This document shows, piece by piece, positions 1-11,555 of a DNA stretch of 64,000 nt (position 1 is the stretch's first letter; every line of letters starts with the position of its first letter). Below the pieces are notes generated by a model that had not been told where the DNA came from, searched no databases, and saw only the letters and a program-made list of their open reading frames with translations. The position numbers and the translations under genes are program-made. This DNA is from Himantopus leucocephalus (Eukaryota > Chordata > Aves > Charadriiformes > Recurvirostridae), in the NCBI GenBank assembly GCA_003993805.1, contig RSEF01000019.1, forward strand, positions 5,001,305-5,065,304. Direction: 5' to 3'.

Positions 1-1940
1 TGAAGCTTTGCTTTTCATCAAAGACGTGATTCAGAACCCAAAACAACTAAAATCAGCTCAGTTCTGGGCTGCAGCTCCCTCCCTGGGCCGGCTCCTAGTC
101 AGCAGTTTATGTGCCGGAGAGATACGTAGGGGTGTCAAACGCTGAGTGACACACTCGGGAGCTGGAAAACACGATAAAGAGGTGCTGCCACATTCAACGG
201 CGGGAAGCTGAGCCAAACGACAGCTGCTGTGGCGTGCACCTCCTCTGCTCTGCTCCCTCCTGCGTCGTGGCTGCTTACCTGTGTGTAAATGGCTTTTTTA
301 GTCTTTTATAATATATTTTGGCTTTCCCAGGGATGACAGGATCAGCTGACAGCGCATGCCCGTGCAGCCTGACCTCTGCTCAGAGCATTTCGGGCGGCAG
401 CAATGGTTTAGGGTGTGTGCAGATCCCCTAAACTCTCCTTGCAAGCGGTCCCCATAACCGCAGTCGCAGACCTGTTACTCCCCATTGATCGGGGTGGGGT
501 GGGGTGGGACCTGACAGGAGGTCCCACATGCTGGCCAGCCCTGAGCCAGCCTGGAGAGGGGTGGCATTCTCAGCAGAATGGAAACTAGATGGTGATTTCT
601 GTCCATGGCGTGAGAGACGGGACCCAAAGCCAAGTGGGAGACCCTAAGAGAGACTGGGGGCTGGTTTGGGAGCCGGGAGGGCACTTACCCTTCCCCTCCG
701 TTTCTTCTCTCTCTCTCTGATCCTCTGTTACGGGGTCTCTAGCTGTATCCCTAACGTGAACCACAACCACCCTTCTGCATCCCTGCGCTCCATGGGTACA
801 TCAACCTCACTTCAGCCTTTGTCACTCCTAATCAGGAATGACACCAGGAGGGTCTGGAAAGCAGCTCAAGCCATCATGACTGTTCTGGGGTTGGAGGATA
901 CAGGCAGAGGCACCTTCCCATGCCCAGGACGATCCCCACCTCCCTTGCCAAGTCCCTGCTACCCTCCCGACCTCTCCTCCCCGCTCCCCCCAGCTCTGGG
1001 TGTCAAGGGGGACAAGACGCAACACCGAGACCTCTTCCCACCCCAATTGCTCCCAACCCACCAGGCTCCCGTTTGCACCCTGAGCTCGGTTCCTCTCTCC
1101 TCCTACCAGCTGCATCTGCTGCCCACCCACCTCGGCAAAAGCCTCTCCTCACTTCAAAGCTGTGCAAACAGGGCTGCTGAGCTCCCCAACTTTCCCTGAC
1201 ATCAAAAGCTTTACTTATTTATGTTTTGAACAGCACCATGAAGCCATTGGGATATGATAGGTTTGTTTTCCCTAAGAAGAAGCCAGACCACGGGAGCCTG
1301 AGTATAAATTCCTCAGCCGGAATAGAAACCCGAGTGAAAGGAGGAGAAGGCTGGGGTTGGAGACATGAGCGAGCTTTCTCTCTCCTTGCTTTGTTTCATT
1401 TCCTTAATGGTGTCTTCAGCCTTGATCTGCTTAACGTTTCCAGCTCTGAGTTTGCTGAGCGTACGAGAGGGAAACGGGTGACAGCTCTCAGAGGTTAGGT
1501 TCAGCCAGTGGAAAGTTGAGGTTCTCCGTAAGATGTTTTATTCATACGCCTGAGCCTGACACATGTGAGGCTGCTGCGGGGTGGACGGACCCCGCGGGGA
1601 GCTCTCGCTGGGAACACGCCGGGAGGACGTGTTTTCTTCTACATGACTAGGAGGTGCACCTTGCTTGGCTGATCGTAGCAAGGCGCCCTGTGGCGAGAGG
1701 TCATGCCGGAGAGCAGGACAAGTGGCCGGAGAGCTGTTGCTGGAGCATCGTGCAACAAAACTGAATTGCAAACTAGCTTGCTTCCCTGTGAGACCACCCC
1801 AGGGAGGCACAGGGACCATAAAGGGGATCAATTACATCCATTTCTTGGAAAGGATTCCTGGATCAATTCAGTTGCCTGCTGTTGAAGGCAACCAGGTCAC
1901 GCAATTATCTCTTACATTAATGTATCAGCCTCTGTGTTAA
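1..1940. other. Unique non-coding sequence, no gene recognised
   Basis: This stretch is mixed GC-rich and pyrimidine-rich sequence. Frames open on both strands around 670-1200, but they are proline- and serine-rich, overlap each other on opposite strands, and show no domain or paired splice sites, so I read them as chance openings. I see no RNA gene or recognisable repeat here. Confidence 0.5.
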
Positions 1941-1943
1941 AAC

Positions 1944-2757
1944 TGTGTAGGTTGCTTTCCTCCTTAATTCCTAAACCTTCTTTATGTCTCCTAATTTTGA
2001 GCTTAAATGCATTACTGCCTAGTTTCTAGTGAGTTTTCCTCTGCAAAGATAGTCCTTTAACCTAAAGAACTCTTCTCCTTCCCTGACGTATTCTTAACCT
2101 CCTTTTTAACAGGCCAAGGAAGCCATTCTCTGTGTCTCCTCTCAATAAATGGGTGCTCCACTCCCTACAGCAGCGGCAGAGTCCTCTCCTGCCCTTTCCC
2201 TGCTTGAATTTGCCTTCAGGAGAAGCCCAGAGGAGCAAAGAGTACTGCAGATAAATCCCACCAGCAATTCAATCAGAGGCATTCATCCTCCCTTCTCTAC
2301 GCTGATGGTGCTTCCCCGCACCGCCACTCATGCATTCCTAATATTTGTGCTGAGGTCAGGAACCAAATTACTCAGTTGTCCTCAGGACCGATCTCCTGTA
2401 AGCCAGACACCACCACCTGCAGCACACCAAGCTGTCAGCTCCTCTTTAGCAACTTCCTTGTGCACTTTCCACTCTCCCATTAATCCCTGTCCTCATTAAT
2501 AAGTTCCCACAAGGCACTGTATCAGACACCTTACTGAAGCATGGAGAGAAGAGATCTACAGCATTTCCTCTGTCCGGCACCTAACATGAGATGAGTCTGA
2601 CATCTCCTGTACTGCATTTCATGTCATTTTCTATTTAGCACTGTGTTTTTAATGACTCTCTCCTTCCAAATTTACACTAAAGCCTTGTATTCTCTGGGGG
2701 CTGGACTAACGTGCCTGAAGTTGCTCACATCATTTATGTTTCCATTTCTCAGACAGG
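1944..2757 (-). mobile_element. Ancient CR1/L3-type LINE relic, reverse strand
   Basis: Read on the reverse strand, about 2757-2490 resembles the CR1/L3 reverse-transcriptase region. On the plus strand the antisense of that region shows as a phrase near 2521-2570 (atcagacaccttactgaag, then ctacagcatttcctctgtcc). About 2100-1944 resembles the 3' part of the same family: the reverse strand reads gaagagttctttaggttaaa, then a segment like the conserved 'aaattaggagaaagg' 3' block. The middle part (about 2150-2490) is not recognisable, and the whole is shorter than the same interval in an intact element, so the copy is internally deleted and heavily mutated. No frame is intact and it cannot be active. 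The family match comes from remembered consensus wording, not a search, and the ends are approximate. Confidence 0.6.
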
Positions 2758-2759
2758 GA

Positions 2760-5574
2760 GTGAAATCTGTGGAAGAGCTTGGGTCAGTAAGCATAAAACC
2801 TAGAACCACGTCTTCTCCGCTGTGCCCGTGCCGCGGTTCGCAGGGAAGGTGGGGAGTCCCCGGAGAGGCGGCTCTGCAGGCAGGGAAGGGTAAGGAAAGG
2901 GCTGTATTTGGGTCACACCGATCCATCGTCCTTTGCATCCCGGCTGTGACAGTGGCCAAGAGCAGGTGCCTGGAGACCGATCGCAAGGAGAGGAAGGAAT
3001 CTGGTCCTACTTCTTTTGCTTTCAGGGGGAAGAAAATCCTGACTCAGAAGTTGTCTCATCATTCTGGGGTTTACCCTCCCATGATAACCCTGTCCTCAGC
3101 TAATTTGCCTGATCGCCTTTTGAACCCACTTACATTACAGAGCGCATGGATGACATCTGTGCTGGGAGGTGAATCTGGTGGAAGTCACAACATGCTCGGG
3201 TGCGGGAAGCAGCTGAGCCAAGAAAGGGGCGGTTTTGCCCAGACACAGTCTAGTCCGTAGTGTGACTTGAACTGGCAGGATCCCTCTGAGCTCATCTTTA
3301 GTCGAGGAGAACAAACTCGCTGACAACAAGGCTGGGCTGGGCTACAGAAACGCTCCAGGCAGATTTCCTGGAAAACACAGGAGGGCTGTGGTGCGAACGC
3401 TGAAAAGGAGCTTTTGCACGGTGCTGGTGATGCGTCTGAGCAGGACCTGCTTTCTGGTACCACCTCCAGAGCTCAGCACGGCTGCTGGGGCAGCTGGGGC
3501 AGGTGCTGTACCGAATTTGCAGTACAAAACTATTGTTGATGGAGGACACTGCAATACAAACACCCTCTGTCTTTAGAAATGCTGCAAAAAGATGCTGCAC
3601 AAACCCAAGTTATTAAACATTTTCTAGCAGACTCCTCCTGCCCTTCAGGGAAATGGCTACAAATGACGGGGGTTGTTCAGGGTCAGAGAAATTCTCACAG
3701 TCCTTTCATGCCCCTCATCTTTCCTTTCTCCCTCCTTCTTAATGCGGGTGAAAACATCCTCCCTTGATCCTCCTTGCTTGCAGCACTGTGAGATGAGCTT
3801 CTCGGTGCTTTGAGAAAGAAACTCTCCGACGGGCAGTATTGATTGTTTTGCAAAAGAAAAGGGAAAAAGAGGTTGGATGCACTGGGGGCAGTCAGGTCTG
3901 GACACGGGGCACTGTCTCTCAGCTGTCTCATCCCCGCCACGGTGCCTGTAGGGGAGCAGAGGGGGCACTTGGGAGGCTGTGGCACACCTCTACCCCGTGC
4001 GATGGCGATGCTCAGCCATCCCCCTGACGATCGCCCAGTCCTTCCCGGGCTCCCAGCTTCCCCCAAGCTTCCACCCCCAGGAAGGCGAAAGGCCACGGTT
4101 CGCACTCAAGTGATGCATCCCAGATTGAGGGTGGCAGCGCTGTCACCCCCATGCCGTCACCCTCCCGTCCCTGGCAGCCGCCCAGCCGTCATGGCGAGCC
4201 CCAGTACCACTGCCCTGGGTGCGGGGAGAGCGCAGAGGACCTGGCAGCCTTGGATGGACGGAGATGGAGTTTGACACCCTCTGGGGAGGCCGGAGGGAAG
4301 GGGACCGGGGATGGGATGGAGCCAGCACATGAGGGGGCTCCCAGGGAGTCTCTGGGAGAGGAGACCCACGACCCCGCAGTGTGAGCCCCCAGTGGGCTGC
4401 CAGCACCCGAAGGGGACCATGACATGAGCTAATGGGTGACCCTTTCCCAGAGGAGACAGGTTGTCAAGCACTGGACGTGCTCCGAGTTTTGTTGGAGGAG
4501 ATTCCTGCTCGCTGCTCGCTGCTCCACGGACAGCAGAGCCCAAGCCAGGCCCCGAGCAAATCTGGCTACATCCCATCCTGCTTTGAAGCATTTCCACTCT
4601 GGAAATGACAGCAATGGCACCCAAACTGTCCCCATCTCCCTTGTGCCCCACCGGTGGCAGGGTCAGCACAGCCTGCGCCTGGCGGGATTTGTCTGGGTGA
4701 AAGAACCATGGCCAAATCCCTCGGCATCTCCTACAGCCCCCTCGGCCAGTGCCCTGCCTGGCCAGTTCCTGGCAAGAGACCGTGGGGATTTTAGGAGAAG
4801 ACAGCAGCATCCTCCCGGCTCACAGCCCCCTCTCCTGTCTCCTGGGACCCTCAGCCACCCCAGAAAAAAGGCTGGAGCATTTGTTTGTCCTCTTTACTTT
4901 TCCCTCTGTCTGCTAAGTCTGTCTGCAAGACAAGAAAAATACCATTCGCTTTGTCAAAATGTTCCCCCAAATGAACATTTTCTATCCGGTTCCCGTTTTT
5001 GTAATATATTCCTTTATTTTTTCTTGCTCTCCATAGGAGACTTTCCTCCAGCTTCTCTATTTGGTTTTATTTTATTTTAAATGGGAATCCCTTTTAATTA
5101 AAGGAAGAGGGAAAAGCCCTTCAGTCCCATTCAGCTCAAAGCAAATTGGTCCTTCTCTCTTTCGAGGAGACTCAAGATACAGTTTAGGGTCGGATTCATT
5201 TCACGAAGTGATCAGAAAATTTGAAGCAGCAGGATCAGCTCCATACCACATTTTCTCATTTCCCCTTGGCTCCCATTCCCCAAACTTTCCAGTCTCCAAT
5301 CCATTTAAAAAAAGTTCCCATCACTTCAAAGAGACGGCTTTTGCCCAAAAACAAACAAAAGCAAAAAACATTGTTGAAAACCTTCCAGCCCGGCACATAA
5401 AGCATCTCTTCCTCTCCCTGAATCTGTGTTGCTCACGCCAGCTTTATAGAAACAATACGAACTGATTGTGGAGTGGGCAATAATAATAACGTGCAACTGG
5501 AGCCGCAGAGAAATGGCACTGTGCTCTCCACTCAGAAGAGCCCATTTCCTTCCCCGGGGGTGGATTCCCACTGC
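2760..5574. other. Unique GC-rich sequence, no gene recognised
   Basis: Several frames of 100-217 codons are open here on both strands, for example around 4157-4810 and 4436-5080. They overlap antisense to one another and are rich in Pro, Ser, Gly and Arg. None carries a motif I know or a convincing acceptor-donor pair. A weak MIR-like phrase around 2740-2815 was not strong enough to call. Confidence 0.45.
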
Positions 5575-5720
5575 CCGGCGTGGGAGCGGGGGCGCTGGGG
5601 TGGGATGCGGTGCTCTACAGTGGGGCGATGCTTTGTGGCGTCAGGGCTTCGCTGCGACGCCTGGGTGCCGGGCTGGTGCGGTGGCGGTGCGGGTGCCGAT
5701 GTGGCTGTGCCCCGGCAGCG
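5575..5720. other. Short CpG-dense segment
   Basis: About sixteen CpG dinucleotides fall within roughly 145 bases, with several GGTGCGG-type repeats. Vertebrate bulk DNA is CpG-depleted, so the segment has either escaped methylation (promoter-like or enhancer-like) or is simply a GC-rich repeat. No TATA box, exon or recognisable gene start is attached to it. The open frames across it read in several registers at once, which argues against coding. Confidence 0.35.
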
Positions 5721-5844
5721 CCGTGCAAAGACACCCCAAATGCAGCAGCCCCCGAAGTGGGGAGCAGGGGGTGGCAGGGCCGAGCGGGGCACCCGGCTTT
5801 TGCCTGGCTGCAGAATCCAGACTAATGCGTGGTGGTTGCTAAGT

Positions 5845-5915
5845 GCTCTTCGAGGAGATTAAGAGCCCGTAATTAATCTTTAGTGCTCAGATAACCAATT
5901 ATTCAAGTGAGAGAA
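5845..5915. promoter_or_regulatory. Candidate conserved element with TAATTAAT core
   Basis: An AT-rich island sits directly after GC-rich sequence. It contains TAATTAAT at 5870-5877, AGATAA just downstream and CAATTATTCAAGTG at the end, where TCAAGTG resembles an NKX-type site. Motif density is the only evidence, and the element type and target gene are unknown. Confidence 0.3.
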
Positions 5916-6279
5916 GCGGGCAACACGTTGGATTCGGGGAAGCGGCACCGACAAGTGGCTGTCGGGGAAGCTCGTGTGCCCGCACTGGCAGAGGTCGGTC
6001 CCGCGACACCCAGCCGGGATGGTGACAGTCCTGCTGCGTCCCCCGGTCCTACCAAGGGTTGCATCCCCCAAACACATTTCAAGCACATGGGGGCAGGCGG
6101 ACAAGGGAAAGGCAAATTTGACCTGGGAAGTAAACTGGGGCATTGCTCAGGTTAAAATAAGCTGAGGCAGAGCCGGGAGCTGAACCACAATGCTCCCCCC
6201 TAAACCGGCACTTTGCCGGCCGGATCTGCTCCCCGCGCCCGGCACTGCCGGGGGCTGCATCAGGGATGCAGGCACCAGC

Positions 6280-6790
6280 CCTTATTAAAAGGCCTTTTCC
6301 ATTTCTGATTTCTCTAATACAACTGAGTAAGAGTATTGACATGTCAGACTGGTCTTTTATTATGATCCATTTATGCCATTAATGTAATATCCTCCTCTTG
6401 GATTGCTTAGTTATGTATTAATATTGTAAGAAACTCGGCATTTCTTTTAGCTCTTCATTGTCTAAAATGAGTCCCAAACTCTCCGTGTGACAAGATTTTG
6501 ATGGATGGTCATATTTTTAGCTGTGATCATGCCTTGATGCTCTGAAATTAGGGACATGTTTTTAAAATATTTTACCACATGCATTTATCTCACTTTTCTT
6601 AATCTCTGTCTTACCAGTTATCATTCTGCTTTTATTGTAGAATCATTAGTGCTTGTTATAAGGCTGATGTATGTATATGGCATCATTTATTTGCTGTTCT
6701 TAGCATAACAAGGAAGGGAAAAATAAAACATGAATACGGGAAAGTGATCAGTGGGTGTTTTACTTTTTTAATAAAGAACATTTCTAATGA
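6280..6790. promoter_or_regulatory. AT-rich block, conserved-element candidate
   Basis: Some 500 bases of AT-rich, non-repetitive sequence, sharply different from the GC-rich DNA on either side. It holds several TAAT and TTTATT words, stops in all frames, and no tandem repeat or transposon wording. Such blocks in gene-poor vertebrate DNA are often conserved non-coding elements. That is an inference; cross-species alignment is needed. Confidence 0.35.
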
Positions 6791-6905
6791 ATTGCCGTGC
6801 TGAGGCTGCTGGGGCATCATGATATCCAGCCAGCCTGAAGAAAGATACTGAGGATTCAGGAAAGAGTTACGGGAACGAACCTGGAGAAAATGCTGTGCAG
6901 TGACA

Positions 6906-6933
6906 GACCTGTTTGATTTGACCTGTTTGATTT
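6906..6933. repeat. 14-bp perfect tandem duplication
   Basis: The word gacctgtttgattt occurs twice head to tail (6906-6919 and 6920-6933) with no difference, followed by tatcaaag. A recent replication-slippage duplication is the simplest reading. Confidence 0.9.
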
Positions 6934-7844
6934 ATCAAAGACATCAAGAGCTGTAAGTCAAAGAGCCAAATACCCTCAACAGGAGGAGATATTAAAGGGT
7001 TTATTAAATCTCACAGAAATGGGACTAAACAAAGCCACCACCTGGAAATTTAGTCTGGACGTGGCAGGTCAGAAGCTGCCAGCATACGGTTCTAATAGAG
7101 ACCAGAAGAAGGACTGATCCGGCATGCGCGACTCCGGGAGACCCGGGAGTTCTGCAGCCCTTGACAGGAATTTCTCCGCAAGCCCCGGAGCGCGGGGCCA
7201 AGGGGGGCGGCTGGGGACGGCTGTGGGTAAAGAGAATTTCCTCATTGCCAGCCCAGCAGCACCGAGTCCATCCCCATCGCTGTGCTCAGCTGGGAGCACA
7301 CGGATGAGTTATTTGCTGCTTTATATAATATGATACTAGTGAAGAGGTGCATTAGCCCAACACAAATTACTGGGCTTGGGAAAAACCTCCGGTTCGTGTT
7401 GTATGAGTCAACTCCTTCATTTAATGGTTTCAGCTGCCCTGAAAAGTGGATGAAATTACAACTGTTCTGCTCCCTATTGCAAGGGCGTTTACTGGTGTGA
7501 ATCCGAGGGGTGTTTCCCTCTAGCTTTGTCAGCAGAAGTGATGGAGAAGCCCTCGTCCCCGTGCGGAGTGAGGAGGAGCCGGCCATGGACAGAGACTGCC
7601 TTCAAACCCAAATCCCAAATCCCGGCAGTCTCCAGTCCAGCCCCAGGGTCCCCAGCTAATCCCTCCTTCTGCCCCCAGCTCCTGCCTTTGCCCATACAAA
7701 AGAAAGGCAGAAAATGGATAAAAAAGGTGCCAGTTATGGGGAGAGGATCAATCCAAATCACGGGGACGCGAGGCCACCCCTTCTCCACACTCACTGCCGG
7801 GGTAGCAGCGGCCGCTCCGTTCGACTGACAAACGGGAGCCCTTT

Positions 7845-7935
7845 TCCTCTCGAAATTTGATGGATGATCCCAATTATATTCTTCCAGCACTGATTTAATG
7901 TAATGTTTTATTAATAGCAACAATCAGAGGAAAGC
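7845..7935. promoter_or_regulatory. Candidate conserved element (TAAT plus SOX-like words)
   Basis: AT-rich segment with AATTATATT, GATTTAATGTAATG, TTATTAATAG and an AACAAT SOX-like word close together. No coding potential is seen. The call rests on motif clustering only. Confidence 0.28.
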
Positions 7936-8094
7936 AAACAGCTTATTCTGCACACTCCATTCCCTTTCTGCTTTTACTTTCCCATGTTCGTATACACTCC
8001 AAGTCCCCGATGCCCTGGCATCAGTGGGCCCAGGAGGAGGGTGGGGAGAAAGGAGCAGACGATTCACTGAGCAGGGCAATAGCTCATTAGTACA

Positions 8095-8310
8095 TTCTCG
8101 ACACAATTAACACGATTGTGACAACATTTTCTTCACTCATTCTTTACGGATTGTTTGGAGGAAACTGCAAATTGCTGGTTTGTTTCCTTCGATGTTAAAA
8201 GACCACATGAAAAGATGGGGGGAAATAATCTACAGGTTTGTATTACTGGTTTTGATACTCTTTCATTACAGAAGGAGTGATGGGAGGAACATAATAAATC
8301 CATTAGAGTA
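8095..8310. promoter_or_regulatory. Candidate conserved element
   Basis: Non-repetitive AT-rich sequence of about 200 bases with GGATTGTTTGG, AAATTGCTGGTTTG, GAAATAATC and CATTACAG words, between two GC-rich stretches. Stops occur in all frames. It resembles an enhancer-type conserved block by composition only. Confidence 0.28.
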
Positions 8311-8904
8311 GTCCCTGGCTGGTGGGGCACGGCACCGGCAGGGCTCGGTCCTGTGCTGGACTCTTTGCTCATGGCCAACCTCCTTCCCCCCGAGCCGAGC
8401 CGATCTGCCCACACCCGCGGTTCTCCCTTCTCCCCCAGAGAACAGGCTCCTGGCTGCCACTGCGTCCCCCACCCCTGCGAAGGAGGCAGAGGTGCGGGAT
8501 TTCCCCGGGCACAGAGGGACTGTCAGCCCCAAGGTGCGCAGCAGTGATGGGGAAGGGGGGTATCCGCGACTGGGGAGCGAGCCGAGCTAGCAGCCTGCTT
8601 AAAACACGGCAGAGACCAAGGCATCCTCGTGTCAAACCTTGCCACGTGCCAATACTAAATCCAGCCTCCGGCTTCTTTCACTCTGAATCCTCCCTTCGTT
8701 AGTGGCCCTCCATCATCTCCCTGTTTGCTTTTGTATTTGGAAGCCTGTTCGCCTGTTTACTCATTCGATCGCTTGTTTTAATAGTAATACAAAGCCCCCT
8801 GGGCCAGTGGTGATAAACTCGCGGACTCAAGCTTTCCTTAGTTTGTTATTCCAGTTTTTGCTCCTGGCTCAAACATGGAATTTAAAGTTCTTTTCAATCA
8901 AAAG

Positions 8905-9220
8905 TGCTCTATATTGTGGTTAAACGATTTCTTTTCCCCTCAGAGAATCATTAATCAGGCACATGATCTAACATCTCTTGCTCTTTCTCAATCTCTTTTG
9001 GTGAATTCTTAAAAGAGGGGGGCGGGAGGGAAGGAAAAGAGAGAGAAAGATTAAATGGAGCAGGTGTCACATTTATCTTATTTCCAGTGCAAATACAATC
9101 AACAAGTGCCAGGCTAAAACCAGACCCTAAACAAAACCTGCAAAATGTTCTCTAAATAAATGATTCTTGGCTCTCTTCTGTTTGTTTTTAATTTGCAGTC
9201 ATCTTCCGAATACTTCTGCC
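8905..9220. promoter_or_regulatory. Candidate conserved element
   Basis: AT-rich segment with TCATTAATCAGG, TTTGGTGAATTCTTAAAAG, GATTAAATGG, CATTTATCTTATTTCC (GATA-like on the reverse strand) and ACAATCAACAAG (SOX-like). A purine-rich run (ggggggcgggagggaagg) interrupts it near 9020. No gene signal is seen. Confidence 0.28.
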
Positions 9221-9474
9221 AAGCAAAAACTGCTTCAGGAATGAGCTCATAGGAACCGACTCCACAGGGGAAGGTTTCTGCTGCCGGGGTGCCCTGCAAT
9301 GCCCCGTCTCCGTCCCCTTCCCAGGTCACTGCCCTGCCCAGCCCTTGTCCCAGGGCAGCCCAGCATCCCTTCCTAAAACACAACTCCGAGCATGCGCAAA
9401 GCTGAACTTTACTGTTAAAACCTCTACTCAGCGCTGGATCTCCACGGGCAGAGAGAGGGAGGTATCTCCAGATG

Positions 9475-9541
9475 CAAATCCTAAAAATAAATCCTATTTT
9501 AGCATGTATTTTTTTTAAAATAAGATTTATTCTAGGATTTG
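9475..9541. repeat. Imperfect 25-bp inverted repeat (hairpin)
   Basis: The arm at 9476-9500 (aaatcctaaaaataaatcc, then tatttt) is nearly the reverse complement of the arm at 9517-9540 (aaaataagatttattctagg, then attt). They differ by one extra base and two mismatches, and 9475/9541 adds a C-G pair. The loop is 16 bases. The left arm includes CTAAAAATAA (9481-9490), which fits the MEF2 consensus YTAWWWWTAR, and overlaps the octamer ATGCAAAT at 9472-9479. It could be a palindromic regulatory element, a miRNA-sized hairpin (about 67 nt) or the remains of a small inverted-repeat transposon. The stem is AT-rich, so stability is moderate. Confidence 0.7.
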
Positions 9542-10226
9542 GAGCCTCCTCACTCTCCGTGCCCACTGTATAAGGTGGCTGTGGCCGGACTCGGCTCTTT
9601 TCAGCGGCTGCTGCTGGGTGCTCTCCCCCGCACCCCAACACTGGCCCATGAACCCCCCCACTCCGCTGACCCCACTGACTTTTTCAGCCAGCAAAGAGCA
9701 GCTGAAAAACCTCTGGGTCGCACCCTGCTGAAAGGGGAGATATTTGGGCTGGGAGATAAGGAGAAGGCTTAAATCCGTGGCTGCTGTGCCAGGGTGCTGG
9801 GACCCACAGGGGTTTAGTGGTGTAGACCATTTCCAGGGCTCCTGGGGGATGCGGGGAGTCCCCCGTACGTGGGAGCGAGCGCGGTGTCTCCCTGTAAATC
9901 CCCTTTAACCTGCTGCTGTAGGAAAATGTGGCTTATCCAGCACGTGGGGCCCGAGCTGTGCACCCGTGGCTGGGAGCAGAACAAGAGCCCAGGGAATTCT
10001 TCTGAGCGCAAGTATCAGTGCGGTTTCCTTAGTGCTCGTTAGAAACTCCAGATGTACCCCAGGAAAAAGAAAAAAGAAAAAAAAAAAGCAAGTTGTTTTT
10101 CAATTGAAAATTGGAGATTTTAAGAAAGAGAGCCTTTTACAAAAAATTTCCACTTTCTATGGAAGGGATAAAGAAAAAAAAATTCGAAACACATTAACAG
10201 GAAAAAAACCCCATAAAAACTCTTGC

Positions 10227-10258
10227 CTGAGTCAAAATATTTGACTCAGTGCTATAAA
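10227..10258. promoter_or_regulatory. Perfect inverted pair of AP-1-like sites next to a TATA-like word
   Basis: The 10-base arms ctgagtcaaa (10227-10236) and tttgactcag (10240-10249) are exact reverse complements separated by ata. Each contains a full TGAGTCA/TGACTCA site, the consensus for AP-1 and related bZIP factors. TATAAA follows at 10253-10258. The arrangement resembles a small inducible promoter or enhancer core, but no transcript or coding region is identifiable downstream. The upstream 10,060-10,200 is A-rich low-complexity sequence. Confidence 0.45.
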
Positions 10259-10259
10259 T

Positions 10260-11204
10260 TGAAACAGAAATGGCTTGTGTAGCTTTTTCTCCATCTTGGA
10301 CCACTGCAGTGCCCCACGGCTGTTGCTGTTTGCACCTGATAACCACATTTTCTTCTGCGTGTCCAGTTCCCAGGCCAGGCTTCCTCCGCTGTGACCCACC
10401 GGTCTTTTATCTCTCTCTCTAATCCATCATAATGCATCATTTGATCTGCTAAAAGCCTTGCCTCTCTCTACAAAGCTTGCCATGCCTCTGCCTCGGCCCC
10501 TTGCAGCTCCAGCACCGTTTCAAAGGCTCTCTGCTCCCCTTGGAGCTTCGGCGCGGTGTGTCCTTGGGGATAGCCGGGTCCTCCTGGAGGCTCTGCTATG
10601 GGACCTGCCGTGCCCCAGGCCTCCGGCCAGCACACAGATGTGTTGTAACGCCGAGCCTGGTCTATCAGCTAAGCAGCTGGATGCCTGAGCGTATCTGAAG
10701 GAGGCAGTGAGTGGTCCCTGGTAAGCCAAGGCTACAAAGCTGGCATGAGTCATGGGGAAATGTGCTCATTTTGCCTCTGTTTTCTTTAAGGACTTACCAG
10801 GGCAGTGTGTGATCCCATACAGCAAAGTGCCATCCCCTACAGCATGACACTTTGCCCTCTTGGCTGCATTTATTTTAAATAACTCAACCACCTGCAGTGC
10901 GGAGGAGCAGAGGGGATCTCCTGCTCTACCCAGCCTTGATGCAGGCAGAGACGTTCACAAAGATGAGTTTCTGGGAAACCCGGTGGGGGGAAAAGTCCTG
11001 CTCGGACCAGCCGGGCACACCTCCACCCACTGCAGCCGACCGAGGGATGAGCCCTCCCCAGTTCCTCTTGCTGCTGCCGGGTGTGCTGCAAGACGGAGCG
11101 GGAGGCCAAGCCCAAGGGTGGGCATCACCCCCAGCCCCGGCCCTTTGTGTCCTTGGCAGTGCCCGCAGGATGGGCACCGGGCCTTGGACTGGCTGTCCAG
11201 GAGC
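10260..11204. other. Unique GC-rich sequence, nothing recognised
   Basis: Mixed sequence, CpG-moderate between about 10,490 and 10,660. Several frames are open on both strands between 10,860 and 11,350. They overlap antisense and have biased composition, so I do not call a gene. Confidence 0.4.
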
Positions 11205-11210
11205 GAGAGG

Positions 11211-11273
11211 ATTGCATTTCCCACCCCGAGGACTGCATTTCCCATCCCTGAGAATGCTTTTCCCATCCCCACG
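11211..11273. repeat. Degenerate 21-bp tandem repeat, three copies
   Basis: Three copies of a 21-base unit of the type attgcatttcccaccccgag start at 11211, 11232 and 11253. They differ by a few substitutions. Because the period is a multiple of three, the plus frame through it reads a repeated AFP(T/I)P-like peptide, which makes an otherwise random frame look structured. Confidence 0.75.
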
Positions 11274-11555
11274 GCACAGCCCAGGCAGCCCAGCGCAGCC
11301 GGGGCCGGCCTCTCGAATCAAGGCAGAGTGCGGTGAGCTACAGCGGCATTAAAATGATTTCATTCTACCTGCAGGATATGAAGTGAATTTCCAGGAAAAC
11401 TCTCAGAGGAGAAAACAATGCCCCCAGACAATACATAACTTAAAAAACAACATGCTCCTTGACGTGGGCAGAAGAAGCGAGCGCGGCGGATGGGGCAGCA
11501 CCTCACTGATGAGCCACACCAGTTACCTACAGCCAGCGGCAGGACGGAGGGTGCA

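Noticed and set aside
2740..2815. Weak MIR-like phrase (catttctcagacagggagtg)
   Set aside because: Only a short stretch fits and it overlaps the end of the CR1/L3 relic.
4157..4810. 217-codon reverse open frame
   Set aside because: Gly/Pro/Ser-rich, overlapping a 214-codon forward frame. Two large antisense frames in GC-rich DNA point to chance.
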